Shown in pieces: positions 55,634 through 64,000 of a stretch of 64,000 bases of DNA. Source of the DNA: Alteromonas indica (lineage in GTDB: Bacteria; Pseudomonadota; Gammaproteobacteria; Enterobacterales; Alteromonadaceae); the NCBI GenBank assembly GCA_003056425.1, contig PYVY01000020.1, forward strand, positions 1-64,000, in the 5' to 3' direction. The stretch's first letter is position 1. Every line of letters begins with the position of its first letter. The notes below the pieces were generated by a model, which worked only from the letters and a program-made list of their open reading frames with translations, was not told the DNA's origin and did not search any database. Both the position numbers and the translations under genes were made by a program.

Positions 55634-55867
55634 TCACGTTAGCCCTAAGAAACTTACTATTATTGTTAAGAAAATAAATCCACGAAGAATGTAGCCACCA
55701 TACTCGCCCAGCTCGATTTGCTGTTTACGCCAAGCGGTTAGTCCACCAACCAAGATAATAATCAGTGAGAAAAACAACAGGCCGACCAAAACCATAGTTA
55801 GTAATTCGGTTGAATCGCTCATAGTCATACCTGCGCCGTGCTCGAACCCGCTCCCTTCCCCTCTCAT
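55634..55867 (-). CDS. ICE membrane protein, PFL_4701 family (TIGR03758-like)
   Basis: 77 residues with two membrane helices and the joint AWRKQQIELGEYGGYILRG. AAAGGACAGTGAT before the ATG supports the start at 55867. Paralogue-like shape to the gene at 55281. Confidence 0.75.
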   Translation of the reverse strand: MRGEGSGFEHGAGMTMSDSTELLTMVLVGLLFFSLIIILVGGLTAWRKQQIELGEYGGYILRGFIFLTIIVSFLGLT

Positions 55868-55868
55868 A

Positions 55869-56156
55869 TCACTGTCCTTTCAATACCATTAACTCTTTAA
55901 CGGAACGTGGGGCTGTGGTTTGCTGATTAACATGGCGCTGAATAGCCCCTCTGATTTCAGTCAAATTCCACAGCAATTTTTGGTATTCAAAGATTTGGGG
56001 ATCTGTTTCAGATGAATAACTTTTTGCCTCATGGACGAGTTGTGTGAGCACATCCATTTCGTTAGCTATCTGCTGTAACTTTTCCCGTTCAATATCAGTT
56101 GCGCTTACGGCCTGAAATGAGGCAAGCAGCAATAATATAGGTATCCAAAACTTCAT
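55869..56156 (-). CDS. RAQPRD-family ICE protein
   Basis: ATG at 56156 (MKFWIPILLLL); the frame is open to 56342 through a terminator and is not used. 95 residues with a signal peptide ending SAT, then helices EREKLQQIANEMDVLTQLVHEA and EIRGAIQRHVNQQTTAPRSVKEL (in parts), as in the RAQPRD family (TIGR01690). First gene of the MPF core operon. Confidence 0.75.
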   Translation of the reverse strand: MKFWIPILLLLASFQAVSATDIEREKLQQIANEMDVLTQLVHEAKSYSSETDPQIFEYQKLLWNLTEIRGAIQRHVNQQTTAPRSVKELMVLKGQ

Positions 56157-56223
56157 TACCGGTAACCAATCTTTAATTAACTTGTAGTAATGATAAATCC
56201 TAAAAACCGGTATTTTTTTAACA

Positions 56224-56260
56224 GAAAAAAAAAAGGTGGCCTTTGGAAGCCACCTTTTTT
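56224..56260 (-). terminator. Intrinsic terminator
   Basis: AAAAAAGGTGGC-ttccaaag-GCCACCTTTTTTTTTT on the minus strand. It closes the operon ending at 56281. Confidence 0.85.
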
Positions 56261-56276
56261 CTTGTACATGTACAAG
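56261..56276. promoter_or_regulatory. 16-bp palindrome, copy 10
   Basis: Exact copy 4 nt after the last gene of the TraD operon, immediately before its terminator and upstream of the MPF core operon. Confidence 0.8.
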
Positions 56277-56280
56277 CTTT

Positions 56281-56973
56281 TTAAATGTATTTTTTGTACG
56301 CAGCTGTAGTGTAGGCAATAGCGATACCAAACATGGCCGCAAAGGGAAATATGATGAAGACAGGATCGATACTATTGGGCCAGGCCAAATATAGAAACGC
56401 TGCTATCGCAAGGCTTGGGGTAATCAAACTTTTGGATAGTTTAAAGATAGCACCGGACTCTCGCCCTCCCCCAGCTCTGCGTTTATCACGCTCGAAAATG
56501 CCGATGACAAAACCAACCATGCCAAAGAAGAAAAACATCACCAAACTGAATATAAATACAAAGAAGCGGATAAAGGTGAGTAACATCATGTTCACCGCCG
56601 CCCCCATATAAATACCTAAACCGCCTGAAGTACTGCCTCTAAAGGACAATAAACCAAAGTCGTGCATCCAGCCGACAATCGTTCCAACCGTCAAATCAAA
56701 TGCCTCTTTGATGGTGATTCCGGTTGTAAGCTGCAACGGGTTTTTATCCAGGCGTAAATTTAGGTATTTCATTTCTTGCGCCACCATATACTCACTGTGC
56801 GCAATCCCCTTTAAGTCCCACCAATCAAACCACATCCCGCACCACTCGATTATGGTGCTGATCATGGCGCTGATTACTAATGTTACGAATAAATAGAATG
56901 GGACAGATATGAGGTAGCCGAACAACCCTTTATTTTCATTAGAACTGGTGCGTTTATCGTTGTTACTAGCCAT
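56281..56973 (-). CDS. ICE membrane protein, PFL_4697 family (TIGR03747-like)
   Basis: 230 residues with four or five membrane helices (about 22-42, 127-157, 180-215). EWCGMWFDWWD and EYMVAQEMKYLN follow the first, a family feature. Its start overlaps the traD stop by 8 nt. Confidence 0.8.
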   Translation of the reverse strand: MASNNDKRTSSNENKGLFGYLISVPFYLFVTLVISAMISTIIEWCGMWFDWWDLKGIAHSEYMVAQEMKYLNLRLDKNPLQLTTGITIKEAFDLTVGTIVGWMHDFGLLSFRGSTSGGLGIYMGAAVNMMLLTFIRFFVFIFSLVMFFFFGMVGFVIGIFERDKRRAGGGRESGAIFKLSKSLITPSLAIAAFLYLAWPNSIDPVFIIFPFAAMFGIAIAYTTAAYKKYI

Positions 56974-59044
56974 TCAGTTTCGCCCCCCAATTATCTGAGG
57001 TTTGATAGTTCTTTTTCATAGTAGCAACCATCTGTTCTATGTTGTCGGGTAACTCAATAGTATCTTTGCTAAACAAGGGAAAACGCAGCTTGTGCAGTTC
57101 TCCGCCGTTTTTGAACATGAACGCCTGACCCTTAGACAAACTGACAATATCAGCCGGTTCAATCATGGGAAGATCTTTAGTTGTTAGACGGTCTGAATTG
57201 TCAGTAGAGTAAGAGGCCAAACTACCATCATCCCGAGTTCCGCCTACTTCTGTAACAGAACTCACCTCTACTTGGGGTAACTGGTCGGTCAATAATCTTG
57301 CAGTTTCTACTTCTCTTACCCGCATCATAATGATGTTTTGCAAGTTACCTATTATCTGAGAAGCTTTGGCAGCAGAACCAATTTTTGCCTCAATGTCTTT
57401 CAATGTCTGGGTATAAACATGGGCCATAATTCCGGCCCCGCCTGCCTTGTTCAGTATTTGAATAATTTCATCACCGGTTATCAGTTCGTTGAATTCATCC
57501 AAATGAGCGATGATAGGAATTTTCACGCTTTTACCAGCCGTGGGCTCATCAAAGTTAGTACCGTGTTTGTATATTTCACCGGCCACGCTTGCAAAGTCAC
57601 TGAGCAAGGCACTGGCTACAGCAACAGCAACAACCGGATCGGTCAGCGCGTCTAGCCCAACATAAATAACTGCCCGTCTTGAGATTGCTTCACGCAATCG
57701 CAACCTTCTTTTCCCTTTAGTATCGGCCATAGGGCTCAACAGCTCTTTGACCTTACCGGTGGTCATCTTATCCAGGAATGGTAAAAGTGATGCAACCAGT
57801 TTGTCGTAATACTTTTTGTCGTACTCAAGTGCCGAAATCAGGCCACGAATAATTGAGTCATTGCTTTTATCCAGCAGCTCCTTAGCGTAGGCGGTAAGCG
57901 CAATTACATACTTAGAACGATCTGCTCTTGAGGCCATCATGTCAGAAACCGCTGCTTCGCCCTGCTCTACCTCCTGCTTCCATTCAGGATCTTCAGCCTC
58001 CATAATTTTATCGATGTACTTTTCTAAAAGTTCGTCAGTGTGCGAAATGTAATGGGCCAGTTTTTCATAGCTTGCTTCTTCACCAATTGCTTTTATAGCC
58101 TGAGCATTTACGTTAACGAAGCGCCAGGAGAACTCTTTAAAAGCGGCACTGCTCCCCCCGTCTGCAAGTTGGCTGGTAGAGCGGCCTGCTACCTCGGTGA
58201 TTTTCTGAAAATCACTGATTGGGTTGTAAACACAACTTTGCTCTGGGAATCCCAGGTGAAACATATAAAAATCATCTAAGCGGCCAGCTTCAATGCAGCT
58301 GATAATGCATCGCTTTAGCAGATCACCATCCCCTTTTGGATCGACAACCAGCACTACGTTACCGTCAAAACCAGCGTTTCTTACTTTTTTAGCACCGGCT
58401 TTGATATCAGCATCAATAATCAACTCAGCCAGCCTAGTTTTGCCGACCCGCGTGGCACCGAATATTCCCGTATGACCAATACGTTGCTCATTAGGCCACA
58501 GAAAATCCTTTTCATCGGGTTCAATACCGTGAATCGCAGGATTGCCCCCAATATCAGGTAAAGGGCGGTAAGGGTTCATAGGGCTATTGGTATTAAGCAG
58601 TTTTACCAAATGATGAAATGCTGGAGTATCTTGGTTTTTCACACAAAAATCTCTTACTTTTAAATAAGAGGGTGTATCTACAATGTAATCCGTATTGTGG
58701 TCTTTTCCTGTATCGCGAAGCCGCTGGGTATGAATGGGCCACCATCGAAACCCTTTACCCAGTGACACATAATGTCGTGAGAACTTAGTGTGGCTGGGAT
58801 TGATTTCATAATGGCGCAAACGTCTTATATTTTTCTGATATTTACGCAGATACAATGCATCGCGTAGATACAAAAGCCCCAGACCGCCTGTACAGATAGT
58901 GCTTACAATTGAAACTGATTGGGTCATGAACAGATATTGGTAAGCGTAAAAGCTACCCAGGCTTGCAACAAAACACACTGACACCACGTACCATTCTCCA
59001 ATGGGCCGTAAAAAAGCTTCGCGAGGTTGAGCACTGCGGATCAT
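56966..59044 (-). CDS. traD: Conjugative coupling protein TraD (VirD4-like)
   Basis: 692 residues. Two N-terminal membrane helices (about 17-55). Walker A GIFGATRVGKTRLAE (about 192-206), VLVVDPKGDGDLL (about 225-237), Walker B IIAHLDEFNEL (about 508-518), then QTLKDIEAKIG. It pumps the relaxase-bound DNA strand to the channel. SXT/TOL TraD subfamily by motif recall. Confidence 0.85.
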   Translation of the reverse strand: MIRSAQPREAFLRPIGEWYVVSVCFVASLGSFYAYQYLFMTQSVSIVSTICTGGLGLLYLRDALYLRKYQKNIRRLRHYEINPSHTKFSRHYVSLGKGFRWWPIHTQRLRDTGKDHNTDYIVDTPSYLKVRDFCVKNQDTPAFHHLVKLLNTNSPMNPYRPLPDIGGNPAIHGIEPDEKDFLWPNEQRIGHTGIFGATRVGKTRLAELIIDADIKAGAKKVRNAGFDGNVVLVVDPKGDGDLLKRCIISCIEAGRLDDFYMFHLGFPEQSCVYNPISDFQKITEVAGRSTSQLADGGSSAAFKEFSWRFVNVNAQAIKAIGEEASYEKLAHYISHTDELLEKYIDKIMEAEDPEWKQEVEQGEAAVSDMMASRADRSKYVIALTAYAKELLDKSNDSIIRGLISALEYDKKYYDKLVASLLPFLDKMTTGKVKELLSPMADTKGKRRLRLREAISRRAVIYVGLDALTDPVVAVAVASALLSDFASVAGEIYKHGTNFDEPTAGKSVKIPIIAHLDEFNELITGDEIIQILNKAGGAGIMAHVYTQTLKDIEAKIGSAAKASQIIGNLQNIIMMRVREVETARLLTDQLPQVEVSSVTEVGGTRDDGSLASYSTDNSDRLTTKDLPMIEPADIVSLSKGQAFMFKNGGELHKLRFPLFSKDTIELPDNIEQMVATMKKNYQTSDNWGAKLNG

Positions 59045-59550
59045 TGGTAGACTTCCCCATTGTGAATTATTACAGGATAACCGTTCGTCAGCTGTTCGAA
59101 TGGCTCTGAGGGAGCCCAGATAGTCTTCAGTCCAGCTTTTAACAGGCTATGTTCAAAACGCGAAAATATGGTGTGGTTTTCCGCATCAATAATAATGATC
59201 GTTGCGTTCAGTTTTTGTAGAGTGGCAAGCCGTTGGTTTAACCACTGCTGACTTTTTATACCTGTTCCAATGAGTGCAACAGCCCTATATGTTAATGGCT
59301 TAAATTGGGCCGGTAGTGTTGTCCTTGCCACGTTCTTCATTGGTATTGTGGTCTTCAATGGGAATAGGTTTTTAAGTTTCTTCTCAAGCTGGGCTTTTGA
59401 ATAAGGCTTGGGTATTTCTTTGGGTGGGGATTCGCCATCAGTATAAACAGTAAGGGGGATGGTTAGCCCTGAATCATGAACAATCACTGACTTTGCCAAG
59501 ACATGAAAGCTACATAGGTTTAATAATACAATCAGAAAATAGGACTTCAT
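59041..59550 (-). CDS. ICE conjugation protein, PFL_4695 family (TIGR03765-like)
   Basis: 169 residues, signal peptide MKSYFLIVLLNLCSFHVLA. VIVHDSGLTIPLTVY at the start of the mature part and FEQLTNGYPVIIHNGEVYQ at the end match the family. Overlaps traD by ATGA. Periplasmic; exact role unknown. Confidence 0.75.
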   Translation of the reverse strand: MKSYFLIVLLNLCSFHVLAKSVIVHDSGLTIPLTVYTDGESPPKEIPKPYSKAQLEKKLKNLFPLKTTIPMKNVARTTLPAQFKPLTYRAVALIGTGIKSQQWLNQRLATLQKLNATIIIIDAENHTIFSRFEHSLLKAGLKTIWAPSEPFEQLTNGYPVIIHNGEVYQ

Positions 59551-60086
59551 AAAGATAATACCTTATCAGCATAGGAAAACGCTATATCATCCAGTACAGG
59601 ACGGTGGTAATACGCAATAAGACTACGAATGCTTTTGACCCGCTTATCGTTTAGCCCTTCGCTTAAGATTTGACATACAACATTGATATTGTTGTCAGGT
59701 CGCAACGAGGCTTTCAGATTATTCCCAAAGCGGTTTTTGTGGTATTTCCACTCAATTTGACCTAGCCCTAATCCCAATCTCTTTGCACCATCAGACAGAG
59801 CCTTTTCAGCGGCCGCTAAAGCCGCTTCTTCGGTGGGGTAATAATACCCCACTCCATTGATGTTAACCGCCCAGGGCCATGGTTGAACTTTGCCTTTGTA
59901 ATAGCTTTTAGACTCATGGGTAACTATTTTTTTAACAATCACTTTTGGCACTTCACTGTTACAGTGGGCGTGTATCAATTTGCTCATCGCATCCACAGGC
60001 GGGGCTTCTGACAATACTGTCTCGATGACAGAGGCTGAAGCCGAAAAATGAAAATGAAGCAACACTAAAATCAGTAAAAATCGCAT
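59547..60086 (-). CDS. Lytic transglycosylase-like conjugation protein
   Basis: 179 residues, signal peptide MRFLLILVLLHFHFSASA. ALAAAEKALSDGAKRLGLGLGQIEWKYHKN and NVVCQILSEGLNDKR (in parts) follow the SLT fold, with the GLGQIEW motif. The enzyme would open peptidoglycan for the channel. The usual early ES motif is not obvious, so catalysis is unproven. Confidence 0.7.
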   Translation of the reverse strand: MRFLLILVLLHFHFSASASVIETVLSEAPPVDAMSKLIHAHCNSEVPKVIVKKIVTHESKSYYKGKVQPWPWAVNINGVGYYYPTEEAALAAAEKALSDGAKRLGLGLGQIEWKYHKNRFGNNLKASLRPDNNINVVCQILSEGLNDKRVKSIRSLIAYYHRPVLDDIAFSYADKVLSL

Positions 60087-60093
60087 AGTACAT

Positions 60094-60861
60094 TTACATC
60101 ATTTTCATTTGTGTAGAGGGATAACTATCTGGTTTTTCACCTTCGTCCGGCCCTCTTAACAGGATTCGTCCAGACTTGTTGAGTATTTTCGGCACTTCCA
60201 TTCTCACGGCCCAGTCAACAATTTTTTCATTATCCTGCTCAGGAAAGACTACTTGAAGCTGGGCTATTTTACCGTTCTTCAGTAAGTTGAAAGACTTCTT
60301 ATATTCACGGTCACAAGGAGAGCAATTTTCTTTAACATAGACGATTTTACTAAACGATATTTTGTCTTTGTCCATAGCACTTGGATCAAACGCCTGACTC
60401 AAACGGACGTTTGCTTTGTTGGACAACTCATCGGTAAAAGCTTGTCCTTGAGAATAATCAGCAATCATGCCTTTACCGAACAGTTCTGCCGAAGCCAGTT
60501 GCACGGCTCGGCTAAACTGCTGTACTTTCATCACATTTTTAAATTCCAGTCGCGCTATCTGCTTGGCATATTTTTTTCGCTCAGCTTCACTGCGTGCTTC
60601 AATGCCCAGGTAATAAAGCGGATTGTTACCAGGGGTAAAGTATCCTCTGGGGGTATTTTGCTTTAGATGTAAATATCGTTTGTACTCCTGTTCATCAATG
60701 CCCCATGAGCTAAGAAGATTCTCATTTGCTTTAGTAGCGTTAACAGTGTTTTCTTCAATATTATTATTCGAAATATCGCCCCGTTTAACGTTCACTTCCT
60801 GAGCTATTGGCGCAGATGACACCATCAGAAAAATACTAGCTAATAGTAATTTTACTTGCAT
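60094..60861 (-). CDS. ICE conjugation protein, PFL_4693 family (TIGR03759-like)
   Basis: 255 residues, signal peptide MQVKLLLASIFLMVSSAPIA. WGIDEQEYKRYLHLKQNTPRGYFTPG and LYYLGIEARSEAERKKYAKQIARLE (in parts) are the family signature. A CSPCD pair later (about 182) suggests a thioredoxin-like end. Periplasmic. Confidence 0.8.
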   Translation of the reverse strand: MQVKLLLASIFLMVSSAPIAQEVNVKRGDISNNNIEENTVNATKANENLLSSWGIDEQEYKRYLHLKQNTPRGYFTPGNNPLYYLGIEARSEAERKKYAKQIARLEFKNVMKVQQFSRAVQLASAELFGKGMIADYSQGQAFTDELSNKANVRLSQAFDPSAMDKDKISFSKIVYVKENCSPCDREYKKSFNLLKNGKIAQLQVVFPEQDNEKIVDWAVRMEVPKILNKSGRILLRGPDEGEKPDSYPSTQMKMM

Positions 60862-61076
60862 AGGTTCCCCCGACTATCGATATAAACGCGGTGCATGGCT
60901 GAGGTATCTAACCGGGCCATTTCAATTTCTGATACACAATCTGGGAAAGGATTTTCGACAAACGCATCAACAACGTCAGCACCACTATTAACGTCTAAGT
61001 AGCCTGTATCCTGTTCTGAGGTGGTGCTGCATCCCGTCAGAAAAATCAGGGCTAGCAAGGGTGTAAAAGACTTCAT
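60852..61076 (-). CDS. Small lipoprotein in the transfer operon
   Basis: 74 residues, lipoprotein signal MKSFTPLLALIFLTGCSTTS (Cys about 16). It overlaps the genes on both sides. Short acidic mature part with two Cys. Function unknown. Confidence 0.65.
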   Translation of the reverse strand: MKSFTPLLALIFLTGCSTTSEQDTGYLDVNSGADVVDAFVENPFPDCVSEIEMARLDTSAMHRVYIDSRGNLCK

Positions 61077-61957
61077 TTGATCACCTCTTCATGTACTATC
61101 CCATCTTCATGGGCAAAGGTTGCTACGTTTCCTTCAATAGATTCTAACGTCCAAAAGCCTTTCGTTTCTCCTTCGCTTAGCTTATAAACGGAATTGGGCG
61201 CACCTTTGTCATAGGCAACCAAACGCTTCACCCCGCCCCATGACTCCGTATGTAAAATAGAAATATTAAAAGCTTGGCGCTGCTCTTGAATATCAACCTG
61301 AAACCCTTTTATTCCTTTTGCTACATCGGCCAGAACAGCTGCCCGACTTTGCCCATCGCGTCCCAGGGCTTTCAACGTATTCGTAACATTAACCGACTTA
61401 GCGGTTAGGTTATCTAAAGAAGCACTTACGCCACGTTCGACTGAGCTAAGCTGGGCCTGTAGTGCCTCTAGCGTGGTTTGAAGTGACTGCACTTTACGAG
61501 TTAACTGGGTGACTTCTTGCATCAAACCCACATTCAGATCACTCGGCGGCATTGATTCCGGTCTTTGCGATAACGATGAAGTATTTGGGTTTTCCGTACT
61601 ATCCTGATTTACTCGCTTACTCACATAGGGCGAAGTTACATTGAGGGTATCAGTTGGATTGATCCCAACCTGATAATCTTGATAATCTGCCTGACCTTTC
61701 TCTGGCTGCTCAGGTGCGGATATGCTTTGTGCGGCTGTATCAGCCCCGCCATCATCTTTTGTAAGAATATCTTTACCCATGTAAGCAACCAAACAAAACA
61801 CCAGTGCAAACGCTAGAATAGCGATACCATTTAAAGGTTTTTTCGAAGCTGCCTTCTTTTCGCTTTTCTCACTTTGCTCTACGGAAAACTGAGGTTCATC
61901 ACTATGTACCTCTTCCGATTCAGTTTGAGAGGAAAGATCTGTATTGTTTTCACTCAT
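61073..61957 (-). CDS. Inner-membrane conjugation protein with coiled coil
   Basis: 294 residues. Acidic cytoplasmic N-terminus of about 45, one membrane helix (IAILAFALVFCLVAYMG, about 45-61), a linker, a coiled coil (MQEVTQLTRKVQSLQTTLEALQAQLSSVE, in parts, about 147-175), and a C-terminal periplasmic part. Overlaps the PilL-like gene by 8 nt. Family not firmly known; a place near PilL is usual in these elements. Confidence 0.65.
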   Translation of the reverse strand: MSENNTDLSSQTESEEVHSDEPQFSVEQSEKSEKKAASKKPLNGIAILAFALVFCLVAYMGKDILTKDDGGADTAAQSISAPEQPEKGQADYQDYQVGINPTDTLNVTSPYVSKRVNQDSTENPNTSSLSQRPESMPPSDLNVGLMQEVTQLTRKVQSLQTTLEALQAQLSSVERGVSASLDNLTAKSVNVTNTLKALGRDGQSRAAVLADVAKGIKGFQVDIQEQRQAFNISILHTESWGGVKRLVAYDKGAPNSVYKLSEGETKGFWTLESIEGNVATFAHEDGIVHEEVIK

Positions 61958-62387
61958 CGCTCAAATTTCCTATCAGCGGTTGATATTGTTGTTTTAGAAC
62001 AAAGCTGACTTTACGCCGTAGCGGATCTTGAATGACGCGGAACGGTTCACCGGCAAGAACCGATAATAATTCACGTAAGTCCATTGGTGTTTCAGACATA
62101 TCTCTGTGAACAATGCTTAACGGATTACTCATCATGATGCGCATAGCCGGTGTCCATAGTGCTTCTTCCACCACTTTGTAACCGCTGTCCTCCAAGGCAT
62201 AGTTGATTGCTTGCTCCGTTGTCTGAATCAACCCAGGAAATTGCAGTTGCACTACGGCAGTCAGTGGGTCAAGTTGCGTTTGCGTAGCTCCACGCTTGAT
62301 AGATGTATACCTGTCAACTTCAAGGGCTTCAGCTGATAACGCTGCGCCAGAAATAAACAAAAGACTTACAAGAATTAATTTGTCCAC
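61950..62387 (-). CDS. PilL-like conjugative transfer protein (TIGR03748-like)
   Basis: 145 residues, signal peptide MDKLILVSLLFISGAALSAE. The domain TTEQAINYALEDSGYKVVEEA, then SIVHRDMSETPMDLRELLSVLAGEPF (in parts), and DPLRRKVSFVL match the ICE PilL family. Overlaps the topoisomerase stop by 13 nt. Periplasmic. Confidence 0.8.
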   Translation of the reverse strand: MDKLILVSLLFISGAALSAEALEVDRYTSIKRGATQTQLDPLTAVVQLQFPGLIQTTEQAINYALEDSGYKVVEEALWTPAMRIMMSNPLSIVHRDMSETPMDLRELLSVLAGEPFRVIQDPLRRKVSFVLKQQYQPLIGNLSDE

Positions 62388-64000
62388 TTTTGCACCATAC
62401 GTCTGACTAAGTTTTCGTTTTGTGTGAATAAGGCACGTTCCTCTACTTTTCCCTGCGCAACTGCATTTAATGTTCGTTGCAATAGCGCCGTGTAGCCAGG
62501 AGTGAAATAATCTAGTTGCCCAGCATGGGCTGATAATATTTTAGATGGCTTGGCAAAGCGCCCATGCTTTACAATTAAGCCCTTTTTGAAGGCTTTCTTA
62601 ATCGCATCAGAGCGCGTAGCTGGGGTGCCTATTCCATCCCCTTCGGCTAATACTTTTTTCACTTCAGGATCAAGTTCAAACCGTTCAGGGTGTTCCATTG
62701 CTTCGATTAACTTCCCACTGGTCAAACGCGAGGGCGGAGAGGTAGTTTTATCTTCCAATAAAGTGTCGATGACTGTTGGCTCAGCACCAATATCGATGTT
62801 TATTAACTCTTGTGTCTGATCCTCATCTTCCTTTCCCCCCCCCTCTAACATTGCCTTTTTCCAGCCTTTGTCGAGTAAGCGAGTGCCGGACAGCGATAAC
62901 GTCAATTTACCCGCTTGCATCTCTACAGACAGGGATTCATAGGAATAAGGTTTCATAAATTGCTGGGCGTATCGCAATGAAATCAATAGATAAATCACTA
63001 ACTGTTTATCAGTTAGTTTTGCTGTATTCACTGGTTTTTTCGAAGGGATAATGCCGTGGTGTATGGCTACTTTTTTATTGTTGAACGCTTTCGGTGCTTT
63101 ATCAAAGTTCAATGAAAACGTCTTTATTACATCTATCTTGTTCAAATGGTTAATGATCGGTTTTGCATCTTCCCACATGCCTTCCGGCAGATACCGGCAA
63201 TCCGTTCTAGGATAAGTAACAGCAGATAACGGCTTATCATAAAGCGTCTGCAACAAAGATAGGGTTTCATCAGATTCAATACCAAAGCGATCAGCATCTA
63301 TCTGTAGTGAAGCAAGGTCATAAGGCAGTTCAGCGCCTTTGTTTTTCACCGTTTTTTCCGATTTGGTCACCCTAAATTTCTTGCCTTTAATTGCACCGCA
63401 CAATGCTTCTGCCTTTTGACGGTTAGTACAACGACCATCAGCATCAGCAAACTCAGCGGGAACCTTCAGTTTTGCGGCAAATTTATGGCCGTTGTACTGA
63501 CAAATAGCGGTGACCGGATAATATTTTTGTTTAACAAAATTCTTAATTTCAAGTTCACGATTGTTGACAATCATCCCCAGGGCGCTAATGACACGTCCTA
63601 CCGAGAACGCCCCTTTTGACAAGGCTTTTTTGTCTTTCAGGTAATTTGTGAAAGCCATAGTGCCGTTCATGCCGGTTACCCAATCCAACTTACGGCGGAT
63701 ATCCGCTTCTTTTGCCATAAAAGCAGTCTCAGAGGCGGGTTTTAAGTTGCTAAAAGCAGTTTGCAGAGCTTTAGTATCGGTTGAACTGTACAGCGCTCTT
63801 TTCAACTGGCCTTTGTATTTGGCATGAGAAATAATATCTCTGGCAATCAGCTCACCTTCATTGTCGGCATCGGTAGCGATGACTAACAAGGTAGTCTTTT
63901 TTAACAGCCCCTGAATGACTGAAAACACCCCTTTCATTTCATCTTTGAGTTGCACTTCAAATTTTTCTGGAATAATTGGAAGCGGAGCCGAACGCCAAGA
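62375..64000 (-). CDS. Type IA DNA topoisomerase (TopB/TraE-like), 5' end outside the window
   Basis: At least 541 residues are present; the frame stays open to the window edge and reads LPIIPEKFEVQL there, so the gene continues. ATDADNEGELIARDII is the Toprim metal site; AVTYPRTDCRYLP holds the catalytic Tyr; GIGTPATRSDAI is a core motif. Plasmid topoisomerases of this class act in transfer or replication decatenation. Confidence 0.85.
   Translation of the reverse strand, partial: SWRSAPLPIIPEKFEVQLKDEMKGVFSVIQGLLKKTTLLVIATDADNEGELIARDIISHAKYKGQLKRALYSSTDTKALQTAFSNLKPASETAFMAKEADIRRKLDWVTGMNGTMAFTNYLKDKKALSKGAFSVGRVISALGMIVNNRELEIKNFVKQKYYPVTAICQYNGHKFAAKLKVPAEFADADGRCTNRQKAEALCGAIKGKKFRVTKSEKTVKNKGAELPYDLASLQIDADRFGIESDETLSLLQTLYDKPLSAVTYPRTDCRYLPEGMWEDAKPIINHLNKIDVIKTFSLNFDKAPKAFNNKKVAIHHGIIPSKKPVNTAKLTDKQLVIYLLISLRYAQQFMKPYSYESLSVEMQAGKLTLSLSGTRLLDKGWKKAMLEGGGKEDEDQTQELINIDIGAEPTVIDTLLEDKTTSPPSRLTSGKLIEAMEHPERFELDPEVKKVLAEGDGIGTPATRSDAIKKAFKKGLIVKHGRFAKPSKILSAHAGQLDYFTPGYTALLQRTLNAVAQGKVEERALFTQNENLVRRMVQKWTN

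Noticed and set aside
55869..56342. Long N-terminal extension of the RAQPRD-family gene
   Set aside because: It would run through a clear terminator and the palindrome; the ATG at 56156 starts a proper signal peptide.
1..64000. tRNA, rRNA, complete insertion sequences or transposase genes
   Set aside because: None seen on either strand; the recombinases present are of tyrosine and serine types without IS-like ends.

Overview
The window looks like part of a large conjugative plasmid or integrative conjugative element of a gammaproteobacterium, probably a marine or aquatic one. That host guess is inference from gene families and moderate-to-low GC. No chromosomal housekeeping genes, rRNA or tRNA are seen. 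The transfer genes belong to the GI/PFGI-1 (MPF-G) family of type IV secretion systems, combined with an R64-like thin (type IVb) pilus cluster.

Layout. (1) 1-5.2 kb: four 38-bp tandem repeats at the left edge, a divergent pair around a long hairpin, a protein with three HTH-like repeats, an RHH protein, five 74-bp hairpin-bearing repeats, a branched 150-nt inverted-repeat structure, and a tyrosine recombinase with a small partner. (2) 5.2-14.1 kb and 21.5-32.3 kb: a long series of small, mostly unknown genes on the minus strand. Most are independent units made of a -10 box, a short leader, a conserved bulged hairpin, a Shine-Dalgarno sequence, one gene and an intrinsic terminator. Recognisable products include a PP-loop ATPase, a DUF922-type HEXXH protein, a DUF4942 protein, an adenine-type methyltransferase and a C5-cytosine methyltransferase. 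A serine recombinase and a NYN-domain protein also lie here. (3) 14.2-21.5 kb: an island of about 20 tightly packed genes without the hairpin. They share an AGGAAA-type ribosome site and begin with a tyrosine recombinase plus a winged-helix partner. A 63-nt hairpin repeat with an integron-like GTTRRRY end lies inside it, beside it and just beyond it. (4) 32.9-64 kb: conjugation genes, all on the minus strand: topoisomerase (cut by the window edge), PilL-like, transglycosylase, TraD, the MPF-G core, TraC ATPase, the pilus cluster (PilL/N/O/P/Q/R, two pilins and a pilus protein with phage-tail-fibre repeats), then the TraU-like set and TraG.

Two dispersed regulatory systems stand out. The first is the bulged hairpin: 24 clear copies on the minus strand and one weaker copy on the plus strand, usually 16-20 nt before a start codon, with compensatory base changes in the stem. 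This points to a selected RNA structure and an undescribed post-transcriptional regulon. The second is a perfect 16-bp palindrome, CTTGTACATGTACAAG, present ten times across the window, usually at transcription-unit borders. It looks like the operator of a global element-encoded regulator or a partition/silencing protein. How the units work together is inferred: the transfer apparatus is built from the right half, while the left half carries regulation, DNA modification and accessory functions.
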